From positions 1 through 56,156 of the forward strand of contig JAQUWL010000013.1 in NCBI GenBank assembly GCA_028692875.1: a stretch of DNA of 56,156 bases. The letters are read 5' to 3'. Positions 41,032-50,398 of the stretch are shown here, piece after piece (positions within the stretch are counted from its first letter, which is position 1; the number at the start of each line of letters is the position of its first letter). The notes below the pieces were generated by a model. The model had not been told where the DNA came from and searched no databases. It saw nothing but the letters and a program-made list of their open reading frames with translations. The DNA comes from Sulfurospirillaceae bacterium. GTDB taxonomy: Bacteria; Campylobacterota; Campylobacteria; Campylobacterales; Sulfurospirillaceae. The translations under genes were made by a program, and so were the position numbers.

Positions 41032-41805
41032 ATGAAGATTTTTTTGCTCTTTGTTTTTTTGTTTGCTTCGGTGGCTATGGCTAGAGAAAATCCATTTCGC
41101 CCAACCGATAGTGCTAAAGATTTGGTTTCTCCAACGCGTATTAAAGAGCAAAGAGGTAACTTTGAAAAATCCGCCATCAAGCTTCCTAGTAGTGCACGTA
41201 TCTTAAAAAGTGTAAAACTTACCTATCAAAATCTTGACGGCTCTATCGAAGATGAGAGCTTGACAATAGATAAAAATATTGATTGGCATGATGAGTTTGT
41301 TTTGACAATTAAAGGTAAAGAAAAAAGCGTAAGCGAAAACATCATACATGTAAATCCTCTGCCTCCAAAAGAGAGCCAGAAGAGTGTTTCAGAGATAAAG
41401 CAACCTGTGGCTGAAATGCCAAAAAAAACACAGCCAACAGAAGAGATTAATACAACAAAAGTTACTCAAAAGTCTATCGCAACACCACAAATATCTAAAG
41501 CCATTAAGGGCAGATTGTCTTTTATGGACTTTGTATCTTTTGATATTCTAAAAAATGAGATAAAAATCATAACGGATGATGAAAAAATACGAGATTTGTT
41601 GGTTTCGCAACCATGTAAAATAGTTATTGATTTTAAAAGAGATGCCTCGTTTTTTACCAAAAAATTTGAATTAAACTCAGCACCTTTTGTTTCAATAGTG
41701 CTAGGAAATCATAATGGGTATTACCGAGTTGTTATCGAGCTAGATGGTCAATACAGATATGACACAATAAAACAAGAAGATGGATATTTGGTTAGATTGA
41801 AATAA
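41032..41805 (+). CDS. AMIN-domain periplasmic protein
   Basis: 257 residues with a signal peptide (MKIFLLFVFLFASVAMA). A Lys/Thr/Pro-rich linker (~115-150) leads to a C-terminal AMIN-like domain (SFMDFVSFDILKNEIKIITD, PCKIVIDFKRDASFF, YRVVIELDGQYRYD), which targets proteins to the cell wall or septum. It corresponds by order to Cj1670c, described as a glycoprotein. With the FtsB-like protein it forms a likely envelope/septum pair downstream of recA-eno. Confidence 0.82.
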   Translation: MKIFLLFVFLFASVAMARENPFRPTDSAKDLVSPTRIKEQRGNFEKSAIKLPSSARILKSVKLTYQNLDGSIEDESLTIDKNIDWHDEFVLTIKGKEKSVSENIIHVNPLPPKESQKSVSEIKQPVAEMPKKTQPTEEINTTKVTQKSIATPQISKAIKGRLSFMDFVSFDILKNEIKIITDDEKIRDLLVSQPCKIVIDFKRDASFFTKKFELNSAPFVSIVLGNHNGYYRVVIELDGQYRYDTIKQEDGYLVRLK

Positions 41806-41839
41806 ATCTTTACATATACTATACATGTAAAGATTTATT
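41801..41839. terminator. bidirectional terminator containing TACATGTA
   Basis: AATAAATCTTTACAT (41801-41815) pairs perfectly with ATGTAAAGATTTATT (41825-41839): a 15-bp stem with a 9-nt loop, followed by GTTTTAT on the plus strand. It lies between the convergent AMIN-protein and gltA genes and overlaps the AMIN stop codon. The right arm carries TACATGTA (41822-41829). Confidence 0.8.
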
Positions 41840-41842
41840 GTT

Positions 41843-43126
41843 TTATGCTTTCGGCGTTCTCTCTTCAGGTCCTAGATAGAGTTGTCTCGGACGAGCTATT
41901 TTCATATCCGGTTGCTCTTTAAGTTCTATCCACTGTGCTATCCAGCCGGGTGTGCGACCGATGACAAATATAACGGCAAACATCTCTTTTGGAATTTTTA
42001 AAGCATTTAGGATAAGCCCAGAGTAAAAATCAATATTTGGATATAAGTTTCTGCTGATAAAATAGTCATCATTTAGAGCTATTTGCTCTATTTTGTTGGC
42101 AACTTCAACAAGATTGCTATCAATACCAAGCTCTTCCATAAGTTGATTTCTAAGATTTTTAAGTATTGTTGCTCGCGGGTCAAAGTTTTTGTAAACTCTG
42201 TGCCCAAAGCCCATTAATCTAAATGGGTCATCTTTATCTTTTGCTTTTGCGATATATTTTTCAACATTGTCCACGGTTCCTATGAGTTCAAGTTGGTGTA
42301 TAACAGACTCATTTGCTCCGCCATGTGCTCGCCCCCAAAGTGCTCCAATACCTGCACTTATCGCAGCGTAAGGATGTGCATGAGTAGATGCAACCACACG
42401 AACGGCCGTTGTTGAAGCGTTTTGTTCATGGTCGGCATGAAGCGAAAAAATAGTATCAAGTGCTTTTACCTCGATAGGTCTAAGCTCAACATCATGATGT
42501 GCATAAGAGCCTCTCATCATATATAAAAAGTTTTCCGTAAAGCCTTTATCTGGGTGTGGGTAGACCAATGGCAAGCCTTGCGAGTAGCGATATGAAAAAG
42601 CTGCAATCGTTGGGATTTTGGCGATAATTCTATGTGCCATTTCGTGTACTTCTGAAGGTGTGTCCAAATCTAAATGGTCAAAATAAAAAGCCGAAAGAGC
42701 CGCAACCGAAGAGGATAAAATCGCCATAGGATGGGCATTGTCAGGAAACGCATCAAAAATCTTTTTCATACCCTCATGTATAAATGAGCGTTTTTTAATT
42801 TCGTTGTAAAATAGATCGTATTGCTCAGGTGTTGGGAGTTCTTTGTGAAGTAGTAAAAAAGCTGCGTCTAAAAATGATTTTTGAGTAGCAAGATAAGATA
42901 TGTCATAGCCACGATACATAAGCTTGCCCTTGCTACCATCAATATAAGTGATGCGAGAACGACAACTTGCTGTTGATGTAAAACCTCTATCAAAGGTAAA
43001 CATACCTGTGTTTTTATAAAAATCCGAGATATCTACTACGTCTGGCCCCATTGTGCCGTGAACAATAGGAAATTGATATTCATTGCCTGTCCTGTTGTCG
43101 ATAACGGTTACACTATCTTTAGTCAT
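41843..43126 (-). CDS. gltA: citrate synthase
   Basis: 427 residues, the large type II form. Catalytic His and Asp are in ADHEQNASTTAVRVV, GALWGRAHGGANESV and MGFGHRVYKNFDPRA. It condenses oxaloacetate and acetyl-CoA; in Campylobacterota it feeds the oxidative or reductive citrate cycle. AAGGA precedes the ATG and TATAAT (complement of 43160-43165) is a likely -10. The region 43127-43288 beyond it holds only this promoter and AT-rich DNA. Confidence 0.97.
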   Translation of the reverse strand: MTKDSVTVIDNRTGNEYQFPIVHGTMGPDVVDISDFYKNTGMFTFDRGFTSTASCRSRITYIDGSKGKLMYRGYDISYLATQKSFLDAAFLLLHKELPTPEQYDLFYNEIKKRSFIHEGMKKIFDAFPDNAHPMAILSSSVAALSAFYFDHLDLDTPSEVHEMAHRIIAKIPTIAAFSYRYSQGLPLVYPHPDKGFTENFLYMMRGSYAHHDVELRPIEVKALDTIFSLHADHEQNASTTAVRVVASTHAHPYAAISAGIGALWGRAHGGANESVIHQLELIGTVDNVEKYIAKAKDKDDPFRLMGFGHRVYKNFDPRATILKNLRNQLMEELGIDSNLVEVANKIEQIALNDDYFISRNLYPNIDFYSGLILNALKIPKEMFAVIFVIGRTPGWIAQWIELKEQPDMKIARPRQLYLGPEERTPKA

Positions 43127-43159
43127 GCAAATCCTTTTATGCTATTAAGATTACAAAAT

Positions 43160-43165
43160 ATTATA
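43160..43165 (-). promoter_or_regulatory. -10 box of gltA
   Basis: On the minus strand TATAAT is preceded by an A-rich stretch and lies ~34 nt upstream of the gltA ATG. No -35 box, as is usual for Campylobacterota sigma-70 promoters. Confidence 0.5.
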
Positions 43166-43288
43166 CTTTGTTTTTGTCGCAACTTTGTTGCTATGGTGTA
43201 TATCATACACTTTTTAAATTATTTTTGATATCAAGTCCAAAACATAATTTTATATTTTAATCTTTTAATATCGTGTTAAATAGTTATT

Positions 43289-44140
43289 TTATTCTTGTTG
43301 ATGGCAAGATGTTGCGATAGTGTATCCGCTAGAGAGTATCATCTGGAGATCTTTTTTAGGTAGTTCGCCTTGCGTAGTAAGGTAGTCGCCCAAAACAATA
43401 GCATCAGCTCCTGCTTCAAAAATAGCCATCGGATTTTTTTTAAATGTTATCTCTCTCCCGCCTGCTATCATAAGTGTAGTGTTTGGAAGCATTTTTTTTG
43501 TTTCTATGATGATCTCAAGTGCCTCTTCTTCGCTTAAAGGAGCGGCTTTAATTGGAAGTGCGGGATTTGGATGATAAAAATTAATTGGCATTGTTTGTGG
43601 TTGAAGTGCTTGCAAACACTCTAAAAAATCTCGTCTATCTTCTCTACTTTCGCCTAGCCCAAAGATACCCCCACTGCAAAGAAATAGTCCAGCTTCTTTA
43701 ATGTTAAGGCATGTTTGGTATCTCTCCTCCCAAGAGTGGGTTGAGCAAAGTTTTTTGTAAAAAGAGTGTGATGATTCAAGGTTGTGATTGTAGGAGTTTA
43801 CGCCAGCTTCTTTAATTTCGCAAAGTTGCTCAACCGTAGCTATACCATTGCATGCAATAAGGTGGATGTTTGGCAGTTCTGAGCGTACTGCTTTTGCTGC
43901 ATCGCAAATATATGTTAGTTTTTTAGAATCCAAACCTTTTCCTGACGTAACCAGACAAAAGCCTATGGCTCCGTTTTCACTTGCTTTTTTTGCCTCTTGA
44001 ACAATCTGTTCAATCATTTTATAGGTGTATTTGTTTATATCAACATTGTGGTGGGCACTTTGTGTGCAAAATCCACAATCCTCACTGCAACTTCCGCTAG
44101 AGACGTTGCAAATTGAACATAAAAATATAGCTTTACTCAT
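43289..44140 (-). CDS. bioB: biotin synthase
   Basis: 283 residues, the short form seen in Campylobacterota. Radical-SAM cluster motif CSEDCGFC in the first 25 residues, preceded by SICNVSSGS; YNHNLESSHSFY, SGGIFGLGESREDR and FYHPNPALPIK are family segments, with MIAGGREITF near the C terminus for the second iron-sulfur cluster. Converts dethiobiotin to biotin. The ATG overlaps the topA stop (ATGA). Confidence 0.93.
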   Translation of the reverse strand: MSKAIFLCSICNVSSGSCSEDCGFCTQSAHHNVDINKYTYKMIEQIVQEAKKASENGAIGFCLVTSGKGLDSKKLTYICDAAKAVRSELPNIHLIACNGIATVEQLCEIKEAGVNSYNHNLESSHSFYKKLCSTHSWEERYQTCLNIKEAGLFLCSGGIFGLGESREDRRDFLECLQALQPQTMPINFYHPNPALPIKAAPLSEEEALEIIIETKKMLPNTTLMIAGGREITFKKNPMAIFEAGADAIVLGDYLTTQGELPKKDLQMILSSGYTIATSCHQQE

Positions 44141-46209
44141 AAATTGTTTCCTTCTTCTTTGTGTTTACATTCGATGCACTCAAAAATCTCTTTTTTTCTC
44201 AATTCCCTAGTTGTCATCATTGAATTACATTTTGGACATTTTTTTTCGGTTGGGCGATGGTTTGAGATAAATTTACATTTTGGATAGTTTCCGCAACCAT
44301 AAAATTTTCCTCTTTTTGAGACTCTTTCTATGATAGCTCCACCACACAAAGGACATGCAACCCCAATGCTTGTAGGCTCTTTTTTCTCAACTTTGTTAAG
44401 ATTTTGAGTGTACTTACATGTAGGATAGGTGCTACATGCAATAAACTCTCCAAATCGCCCTTTTCTTTTGACGAGCTCCTCCCCACATTGTGGGCATTTC
44501 TCTCCTGTTGGAATAACTACTTTTTGACTCTGAATAGATGTTTTTCCATCCGTTACTTTTTGCATAAATGGCTCATAAAAAGACCATAAAACCTTTTGCC
44601 AATCCTCTTTCCCTTCAGCAATCAAGTCTAAAGTCTCTTCCATGTTTGATGTAAACGAAGAGTCTACGATTTCTGGAAAGTTGTTTTCAAGCAACTCTGT
44701 AACGGTAAAGGCGATTTCTGTTGGAACTACCTGTTTTTTTTCGATAGCCACATAGTCTCTTGCAACAAGAACGGAAATTGTTGGCGCATATGTTGAAGGT
44801 CTGCCGATGCCTAAACTCTCTAGTTTTTTGATAAGACTTGCTTCGGAGTATCTTGAAGGAGGCTCTGTAAAGTGTTGGTTCGCTTCAAGTTTGCTAAGTT
44901 CAACACTCTGTTTTTCTTTGAGATTTGGCAATAATTTATCTTTATCGCTCTCTCCGTATGCTTTGTAAAAGCCGTCAAATAGAAGTTTTCTGCCATTTGC
45001 TTTAAATTTTCCACTTTGACTTTCAAAGATAATGCTTTGGCTTTCAAATTTTGCATTTTGCATTTGAGAGGCTAGAAAACGGTTATAAATAAGGGTATAT
45101 AGTTTTAGCTCATCATTTTTAAGATACTCTTGAGCAATTTGTGGTGTAAAATCAAGTAAAGTTGGACGAATTGCTTCGTGTGCTTCTTGTGCCCCTTTGT
45201 TTTTGGTGGCATAAAAACGAGGTTTTTCGGGCAGATAGTTTTTCCCATAAGTCTGCTGTATCGTCTCTCTAGCACTTTGTATCGCTTCTTTGGAGATATT
45301 TAAGGAGTCTGTTCGCATATACGTTATAACGCCCGTGATGCCTTTGTGCGTTTTCACGCCTTCGTAAAGGGTTTGTGCCAACATCATCGTTTTTTTCGGC
45401 GAAAAGCCAAGCGTGCTTGAGGCGGATTGCTGAAGAGTGGAGGTCATAAAAGCGGGACTAGGAGTACTCTCTTTCTCTCTTTTTTCGATACTTGAAACCA
45501 AAAAACTCTGTTCTAAAAGTTTTTTATGTATATCTTTGGCTCTTTTTTCATTTGTTATGGTCATTTTGTCTATTTTTTCACCCTCAAACTCGACCAAAAG
45601 TGCTTCTATTGTTTTGTTAAAAATCGCATCGATACTCCAAAACTCTTCTGCTTTAAAAGCACGTATCTCTTTTTCTCTATCAACAACGATTTTTAATGTA
45701 GAGGACTGAACTCGTCCAGCACTGAGTCCTTTTTGGATTTTGGATGAAAGCAGGGGAGAGAGTTTGTAGCCAACTATTCTATCAAGTAGGCGTCTAGCTT
45801 GTTGTGCGTCCACGCTGTTCATATCTATTTTGCGAGGATTTTCAAGTGCATGTATGATGGCGGTTTTAGTGATTTCGTGAAATACGATACGTGGCAAAGA
45901 CTCTGGGTCTTTACCTATGGCGGTGGCTACGTGAAAACCGATAGCCTCACCTTCTCTATCCTCATCGGTTGCGATATAGATGGTATGAGCCTCTTTTGCC
46001 AACTCTTTAATCTCTTTGACCAATGAAGCGTGGTCTTTGGCGACACGATATTCCGGAGTAAATGAGCTATTTTCTATCTTGATACCAAAAGTGCTTTTAG
46101 GTAAATCTCTAATATGCCCTTTCGAGGCGATAACGTTGTAATCTTTTCCTAGAAAGTTCTTTATGGTTTTGGCTTTTGCTGGTGACTCTACGATGATTAG
46201 ATTTTTCAA
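44137..46209 (-). CDS. topA: DNA topoisomerase I
   Basis: 690 residues. N-terminal Toprim IVESPAKAKTIKNFLG and ATDEDREGEAIGFHV, active-site Tyr in GVITYMRTDSLN, then three C-terminal zinc ribbons (CPQCGEELV to STYPTC, CPLCGGAII to NYPKC, CPKCNSMMT to CIEC). It relaxes negative supercoils. Followed directly by bioB. Confidence 0.97.
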   Translation of the reverse strand: MKNLIIVESPAKAKTIKNFLGKDYNVIASKGHIRDLPKSTFGIKIENSSFTPEYRVAKDHASLVKEIKELAKEAHTIYIATDEDREGEAIGFHVATAIGKDPESLPRIVFHEITKTAIIHALENPRKIDMNSVDAQQARRLLDRIVGYKLSPLLSSKIQKGLSAGRVQSSTLKIVVDREKEIRAFKAEEFWSIDAIFNKTIEALLVEFEGEKIDKMTITNEKRAKDIHKKLLEQSFLVSSIEKREKESTPSPAFMTSTLQQSASSTLGFSPKKTMMLAQTLYEGVKTHKGITGVITYMRTDSLNISKEAIQSARETIQQTYGKNYLPEKPRFYATKNKGAQEAHEAIRPTLLDFTPQIAQEYLKNDELKLYTLIYNRFLASQMQNAKFESQSIIFESQSGKFKANGRKLLFDGFYKAYGESDKDKLLPNLKEKQSVELSKLEANQHFTEPPSRYSEASLIKKLESLGIGRPSTYAPTISVLVARDYVAIEKKQVVPTEIAFTVTELLENNFPEIVDSSFTSNMEETLDLIAEGKEDWQKVLWSFYEPFMQKVTDGKTSIQSQKVVIPTGEKCPQCGEELVKRKGRFGEFIACSTYPTCKYTQNLNKVEKKEPTSIGVACPLCGGAIIERVSKRGKFYGCGNYPKCKFISNHRPTEKKCPKCNSMMTTRELRKKEIFECIECKHKEEGNNL

Positions 46210-46302
46210 TTTTTTTTCCTAAAATACAATAGCATATAATGTAAGGTATAACTTTTTTTGTGAATTGTAGCAAAAAAAACTCGCCTAGCCTAATTTTTAC
46301 TG

Positions 46303-46329
46303 TAAAGTTTTTTTTTGGAGTGTCGATTT
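46303..46329 (+). promoter_or_regulatory. sigma-28 (FliA)-type promoter of the flagellin gene
   Basis: TAAAG (46303-46307) and GTCGATTT (46322-46329) are separated by about 15 nt, close to the FliA consensus TAAA-N15-GCCGATAA. The spacer is a T9 run. It lies ~55 bp before the flagellin ATG, giving a leader near 48 nt. Confidence 0.55.
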
Positions 46330-46341
46330 TGTTTTTATCAA

Positions 46342-46355
46342 AGGCATGGATGCCT
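46342..46355 (+). promoter_or_regulatory. CsrA-type GGA hairpin in the flagellin leader
   Basis: AGGCA-TGGA-TGCCT forms a 5-bp stem that presents GGA in its loop, the classical CsrA-binding arrangement. A second GGA lies in the ribosome site AAGGA (46373-46377), 6 nt before the ATG. In Campylobacter jejuni CsrA binds the flaA leader, so the same control is plausible here. Confidence 0.45.
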
Positions 46356-46383
46356 GCGAAATACAAAGATAAAAGGATTTATC

Positions 46384-48345
46384 ATGGGTTTTCGAATTAA
46401 CACCAACATTGCAGCGCTTAGTTCTCATACAGCGGCTACAATGAACAACAGAAGTTTGGACAACTCTTTGGCAAGATTGTCTTCAGGTTTGAGAATCAAC
46501 ACAGCTGCTGATGATGCATCAGGTATGGCGATTGCTGACTCTCTTCGTTCACAAGCAAACTCACTAGGTCAAGCGATTTCTAACGCAAATGACGGTATTG
46601 GTTTGATTCAAACAGCAGATAAGGCGATGGACGAGCAACTTAAAATCCTCGACACCATCAAAACTAAAGCTATCCAAGCGGCATCTGATACTCAAACAAC
46701 GGCTTCTCGTCAAGCGATTCAAAAAGACGTTAACCGTCTAATTGAGCAGTTGGACAATATTGCAAAAACAACTTCGTTCAACGGTCAGGTTCTACTTTCT
46801 GGTAAGTACTCTAATAAAGAGTTCCAAGTTGGTGCGTTTTCAAATCAAACGATTAATGCGTCTATCAATAACACTCAGTCTCTGGCGATTGGTAGCATTT
46901 CTACAAGAACAGATCTTGTTCAACTAGGTAATACTATTGATTCAACTCAAAGTGCTGCTCAAGGCTCAACTGTTATTAGTATTGCAGCTGCGGTTACTGA
47001 TGCGACAGGTTTGGCAAAAGGCGATGTTATACGTATAGCTGGTGTAGGCGACTATACTATTTCAAGTGTTACATCTTCTGGTGATGTTAGCTTGACAGAG
47101 GGTCTTTCAAAAGCAATGTCAGCTGGTGCTGATATATCATTGGTTTCAACAGCAGATGAAGATTTGTCGAAGATTGCTGCAATTGCTACAGATAGCGTTA
47201 CAAGTTTGGCAGTTTCTGATCTTACAGGTTTTGCAGTTGGTGATAAAATTACCATTACAAACTCTGCTGGTTCAACTGCTACAACGACTATTACGGGCAT
47301 ATCAGCTTCTCAAGGAACCATCTCTTTTGGTGCATTGACACTAACAGGTGTTGCTCCTGTTATTTCACTTAATACAAGAGCAGTTGTTGGTTCATCTTTT
47401 GAAACAAGTGACTATATGAAGTATAGCGTTGAGGGAACTGAACTTACAGGTGTTCAATTAACTCAATCTCAAGGCTACGGTGTTGCAGACACTGGTCTTG
47501 GACGTGTGGCTGACCTTATCAACGAAGCAACTTCATTAACAGGTATTAAAGCAGTAGCTACTGTTGAAGCAAATAGCTTAATCGGTGTTTCTGCTGGTAC
47601 ATTAGCATCTGATATGAAAATTAACGGTGTTGTTGTAATGGAAGCTGGTCAATCTATTCTTGCTGGAGATAGCGACAATGCTATTGTTACTGCTATCAAC
47701 GCAAAAAGTGACCTTACAGGCGTTACAGCATCTCTTGAGGCTGATGGTACATTGACACTTAAGTCTGATGGTCGTGCTATGAAGTTGGAGACATTTACAC
47801 TTGCAACAGGTATAAATGATGGTACTTATGCGGGCAAGCTAGATCTTACTAAAAATGGTCTTGAAGTTATGGATGTAACTGCGACTCATTATAGCGATGC
47901 TGGTCTTACAACAGCTGCTGGCTCAACCGCAACAACAAGAGCATCTTCTTTGACAGAAGTTGTTACAGGTCATAAATTGAGTGAGCTTGTTATCGGACAA
48001 AAAGATAGCAACGGCGACGGTCTTGTTAACAATGATGACGCAGTTGGTTTGTTGATGACAGCTGAAGGTGCACAATTGGCGATGGATATCGTTGAGGCAG
48101 CTATTGGCGAGCTTGATGCAACAAGAGCGGATCTCGGATCTGTTCAGAACCAATTAACTGTTACTGTTAATAACATTTCAGTTACTCAAGTTAACGTTAA
48201 ATCTGCTGAGTCTTCAATCCGTGACGTTGACTTCGCAGCTGAGTCTGCAAACTTTGCTAAGTTTAACATCCTAGCTCAATCAGGAAGTTATGCTATGAGC
48301 CAAGCTAATGCAATTCAGCAAAATGTTCTAAGACTACTTCAGTAG
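46384..48345 (+). CDS. flaA: flagellin with enlarged central domain
   Basis: 653 residues, more than the ~570 of Campylobacter FlaA. N-terminal D0/D1 (MGFRINTNIAALSSHTAATM, RLSSGLRINTAADDASGMAI) and C-terminal D1/D0 (VNNISVTQVNVKSAESSIRD, SQANAIQQNVLRLLQ) are canonical. The centre (~170-560) is a Ser/Thr/Ala-rich beta region with two related units, one near residue 196 (TGLAKGDVIRIAG) and one near 272 (TGFAVGDKITITN), rich in sites for O-glycosylation. The ATG at 46384 is chosen because AAGGA lies 6 nt before it and the conserved N terminus starts there; the frame upstream to 46315 is leader. Confidence 0.95.
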   Translation: MGFRINTNIAALSSHTAATMNNRSLDNSLARLSSGLRINTAADDASGMAIADSLRSQANSLGQAISNANDGIGLIQTADKAMDEQLKILDTIKTKAIQAASDTQTTASRQAIQKDVNRLIEQLDNIAKTTSFNGQVLLSGKYSNKEFQVGAFSNQTINASINNTQSLAIGSISTRTDLVQLGNTIDSTQSAAQGSTVISIAAAVTDATGLAKGDVIRIAGVGDYTISSVTSSGDVSLTEGLSKAMSAGADISLVSTADEDLSKIAAIATDSVTSLAVSDLTGFAVGDKITITNSAGSTATTTITGISASQGTISFGALTLTGVAPVISLNTRAVVGSSFETSDYMKYSVEGTELTGVQLTQSQGYGVADTGLGRVADLINEATSLTGIKAVATVEANSLIGVSAGTLASDMKINGVVVMEAGQSILAGDSDNAIVTAINAKSDLTGVTASLEADGTLTLKSDGRAMKLETFTLATGINDGTYAGKLDLTKNGLEVMDVTATHYSDAGLTTAAGSTATTRASSLTEVVTGHKLSELVIGQKDSNGDGLVNNDDAVGLLMTAEGAQLAMDIVEAAIGELDATRADLGSVQNQLTVTVNNISVTQVNVKSAESSIRDVDFAAESANFAKFNILAQSGSYAMSQANAIQQNVLRLLQ

Positions 48346-48381
48346 ACTTTAGATAAGTTTTTGTGAAAATGTTTTAATGTT

Positions 48382-48413
48382 GGCATCCCCGTTTATCGGG
48401 GGTGCCTTTTTTT
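48382..48413 (+). terminator. strong terminator after flagellin
   Basis: GGCATCCCCG (48382-48391) pairs with CGGGGGTGCC (48397-48406) around a 5-nt loop, followed by T7. The convergent maf gene ends at 48412. Confidence 0.9.
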
Positions 48414-50340
48414 ATTTCTCGACCAAAAATTTTAACTCTTCAGGCAGTTCTTCTATACTTTCTCTTCTGCCTCTCTCCATCCAAAACACTGTATTTGCTA
48501 TGGCTCCAGCTAGCGTATAAAAATAGTGTGAATGGTTATATATCCACTTTAGAGCTTTGAGTTGATTTTCCTCTTGAGAATTGACCGCTGTTGTCTTAAT
48601 CTCTGCAAGTGCTAGCTCCATATGAACTACGATAGATTGCATTATCTCCCAATAAAATAGTTTGAAAATTTGATTTTCCTCAAAGATACCACGTGTTTTT
48701 TCGATGAGTTTTAGATAGCCAATAGTCTCTTCTTGCGTAAAAAGTTTTATCTGCTGTTCATGTGTTTTATGCTCCATTTTCTTGCATGCTTTGGCGAGAA
48801 TTTTAAAGCTCTTTTCTAACTCTTTTTGGATTTTCTTTCCCTCTTTGAGGATAAGCGTTATTCTTTTTGAGGCTATTTTGTAGTATTTTTTAGCCTCTTT
48901 TTTAGGAGTTGGTTTTGGAATAATAGGCTTTTTGGGTGTCTTTAGGTCGATATATTTTTTAACCGCTTTTTTAAAAGGCATTTCGATTGTTCCAGCTATC
49001 CTAGCACCCCCTTCGGTAGCATTGATAGTGGACATAGTGTTTTGGGTGGCGTGAACGGTTTGGACAAGAGCGTTTAAAAACTGTTGCCAGATTTTGTGAC
49101 TTGTTACCATCCCTTTGCCACCGTATGCTTCTATCTCAACTTTTTCTATAGAGGTGTCGGCTCTGTCATAATCTCCAGCCTTATGCCCTTTGGTGTGCGT
49201 AACGCCATTTTTGCCAAATGCCAAATCTTGTCCGATAATAATGCATGTTTTGTGTCGCATCATCGCACATAGCTCGTGTGCCATATTGGCTACACTAGTG
49301 CCTGAACATAGAACTCCGTAAGGCTCCAAATGAAACTGGGTATTATAGTTGTGTGGTCTCATAACTAAAATATCATGGCACCCGTCAAGGGTCTCAAAGA
49401 CGTCTTTATGCTCTAGCGAGGCTCTCACAAAGATAACTTTTTTTTTGTACTCCATCGGCAGGTCGTCAAACAAGCCTTTAACCTCTTTGATACGCTCTAT
49501 GGAAACGCACATGTCGGGTACGATTTCGTTTGCATAAAGTATCCGCAATGCAGAATCAGCACAAACAATAGCTACGTTATTTTGAATCTCTTTTAGAAGT
49601 GGCAGTTGTTTCGCAAGGCTAGGTCCAGTTGAGACCATAACAATAGTGTCTGTATTTTTCTGTTTGCAAAAAGCTTTAAATTGCGTTCCAGCTACCATGT
49701 GAGGGATATTGTAAATATGGTGTTCAAGCCCCATCAAGGCATCTTCAATATGGTTTCCAGAGTTGACGATGACATACTCTATGGCATCAATGAAAATACG
49801 GTTTATTTCCGCCATCATTTCGCAATAAAAGTGTTCGTAGTACGTAGAGGCAACGTTGAGTTTAAACGAGCGTGCATAATATATGCGTGTATCTTGATTC
49901 ATAAATTGTACAAGCGGAGCAAATTTGATGGTGTCGGCTAAGAGAAAAAAAACTCTCTTCTCAAGAATCTCTTGAGAAAAATCCTCACAATGAAGAGCTA
50001 CAAAAATAAGCTCAAGCTCCGGCTCTATTATGGTCAAAACATGTTTTGGGTTTTTTAATAACTCTTTATGGAGATTGCCGTTGCCGATACCAAAAAGATA
50101 TAAAAAGGTATGTTCTCGCATCGGATGAAAGTAGCGAAGAGCTTTTTGTGTATGGCTTAAAGGCTCTGTATAAAATCTCTCTTGAGTTTGCATATCAACA
50201 ATATCAAAAAGATTTCCTTCGCAAGGGATGGCTTCAAAACGGCTGTTTTCTTCTATTTTCAAAAGAGACTGGTAGAGATTTATATCCATTTTCCCCAATG
50301 CGGATAGATTTGCCTTGTAATTTAATTCAAAATGATCCAT
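48412..50340 (-). CDS. maf: Maf/DUF115 flagellin glycosyltransferase
   Basis: 642 residues. The DUF115 core (~residues 190-420) has VSTGPSLAKQLPLL, AIVCADSALRIL, IIIGQDLAFGKNGVTH and the GT42-like sugar-nucleotide region; the N-terminal part is the Maf-associated domain (YLFGIGNGN), and the C-terminal part is helical with a Pro/Lys-rich linker (PIIPKPTPKKEAKK). Maf transfers pseudaminic or legionaminic acid to flagellin Ser/Thr before export. It lies next to the flagellin gene and heads the sugar cluster. Confidence 0.88.
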   Translation of the reverse strand: MDHFELNYKANLSALGKMDINLYQSLLKIEENSRFEAIPCEGNLFDIVDMQTQERFYTEPLSHTQKALRYFHPMREHTFLYLFGIGNGNLHKELLKNPKHVLTIIEPELELIFVALHCEDFSQEILEKRVFFLLADTIKFAPLVQFMNQDTRIYYARSFKLNVASTYYEHFYCEMMAEINRIFIDAIEYVIVNSGNHIEDALMGLEHHIYNIPHMVAGTQFKAFCKQKNTDTIVMVSTGPSLAKQLPLLKEIQNNVAIVCADSALRILYANEIVPDMCVSIERIKEVKGLFDDLPMEYKKKVIFVRASLEHKDVFETLDGCHDILVMRPHNYNTQFHLEPYGVLCSGTSVANMAHELCAMMRHKTCIIIGQDLAFGKNGVTHTKGHKAGDYDRADTSIEKVEIEAYGGKGMVTSHKIWQQFLNALVQTVHATQNTMSTINATEGGARIAGTIEMPFKKAVKKYIDLKTPKKPIIPKPTPKKEAKKYYKIASKRITLILKEGKKIQKELEKSFKILAKACKKMEHKTHEQQIKLFTQEETIGYLKLIEKTRGIFEENQIFKLFYWEIMQSIVVHMELALAEIKTTAVNSQEENQLKALKWIYNHSHYFYTLAGAIANTVFWMERGRRESIEELPEELKFLVEK

Positions 50341-50398
50341 ACTTTTTCCTTGGAGTTTTTAGACTATATTAAGAAAAAGCACAATTCATTCCATAAAA

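Noticed and set aside
46315-46383. N-terminal extension of flagellin from an in-frame upstream start
   Set aside because: It would place 23 extra residues with two Cys before the conserved MGFRINTN start and covers the promoter and leader; AAGGA is correctly spaced for 46384.
47052-48153. Antisense frames inside the flagellin gene
   Set aside because: Open only because the flagellin sequence is Ser/Thr/Val/Ala-rich; no start signals.
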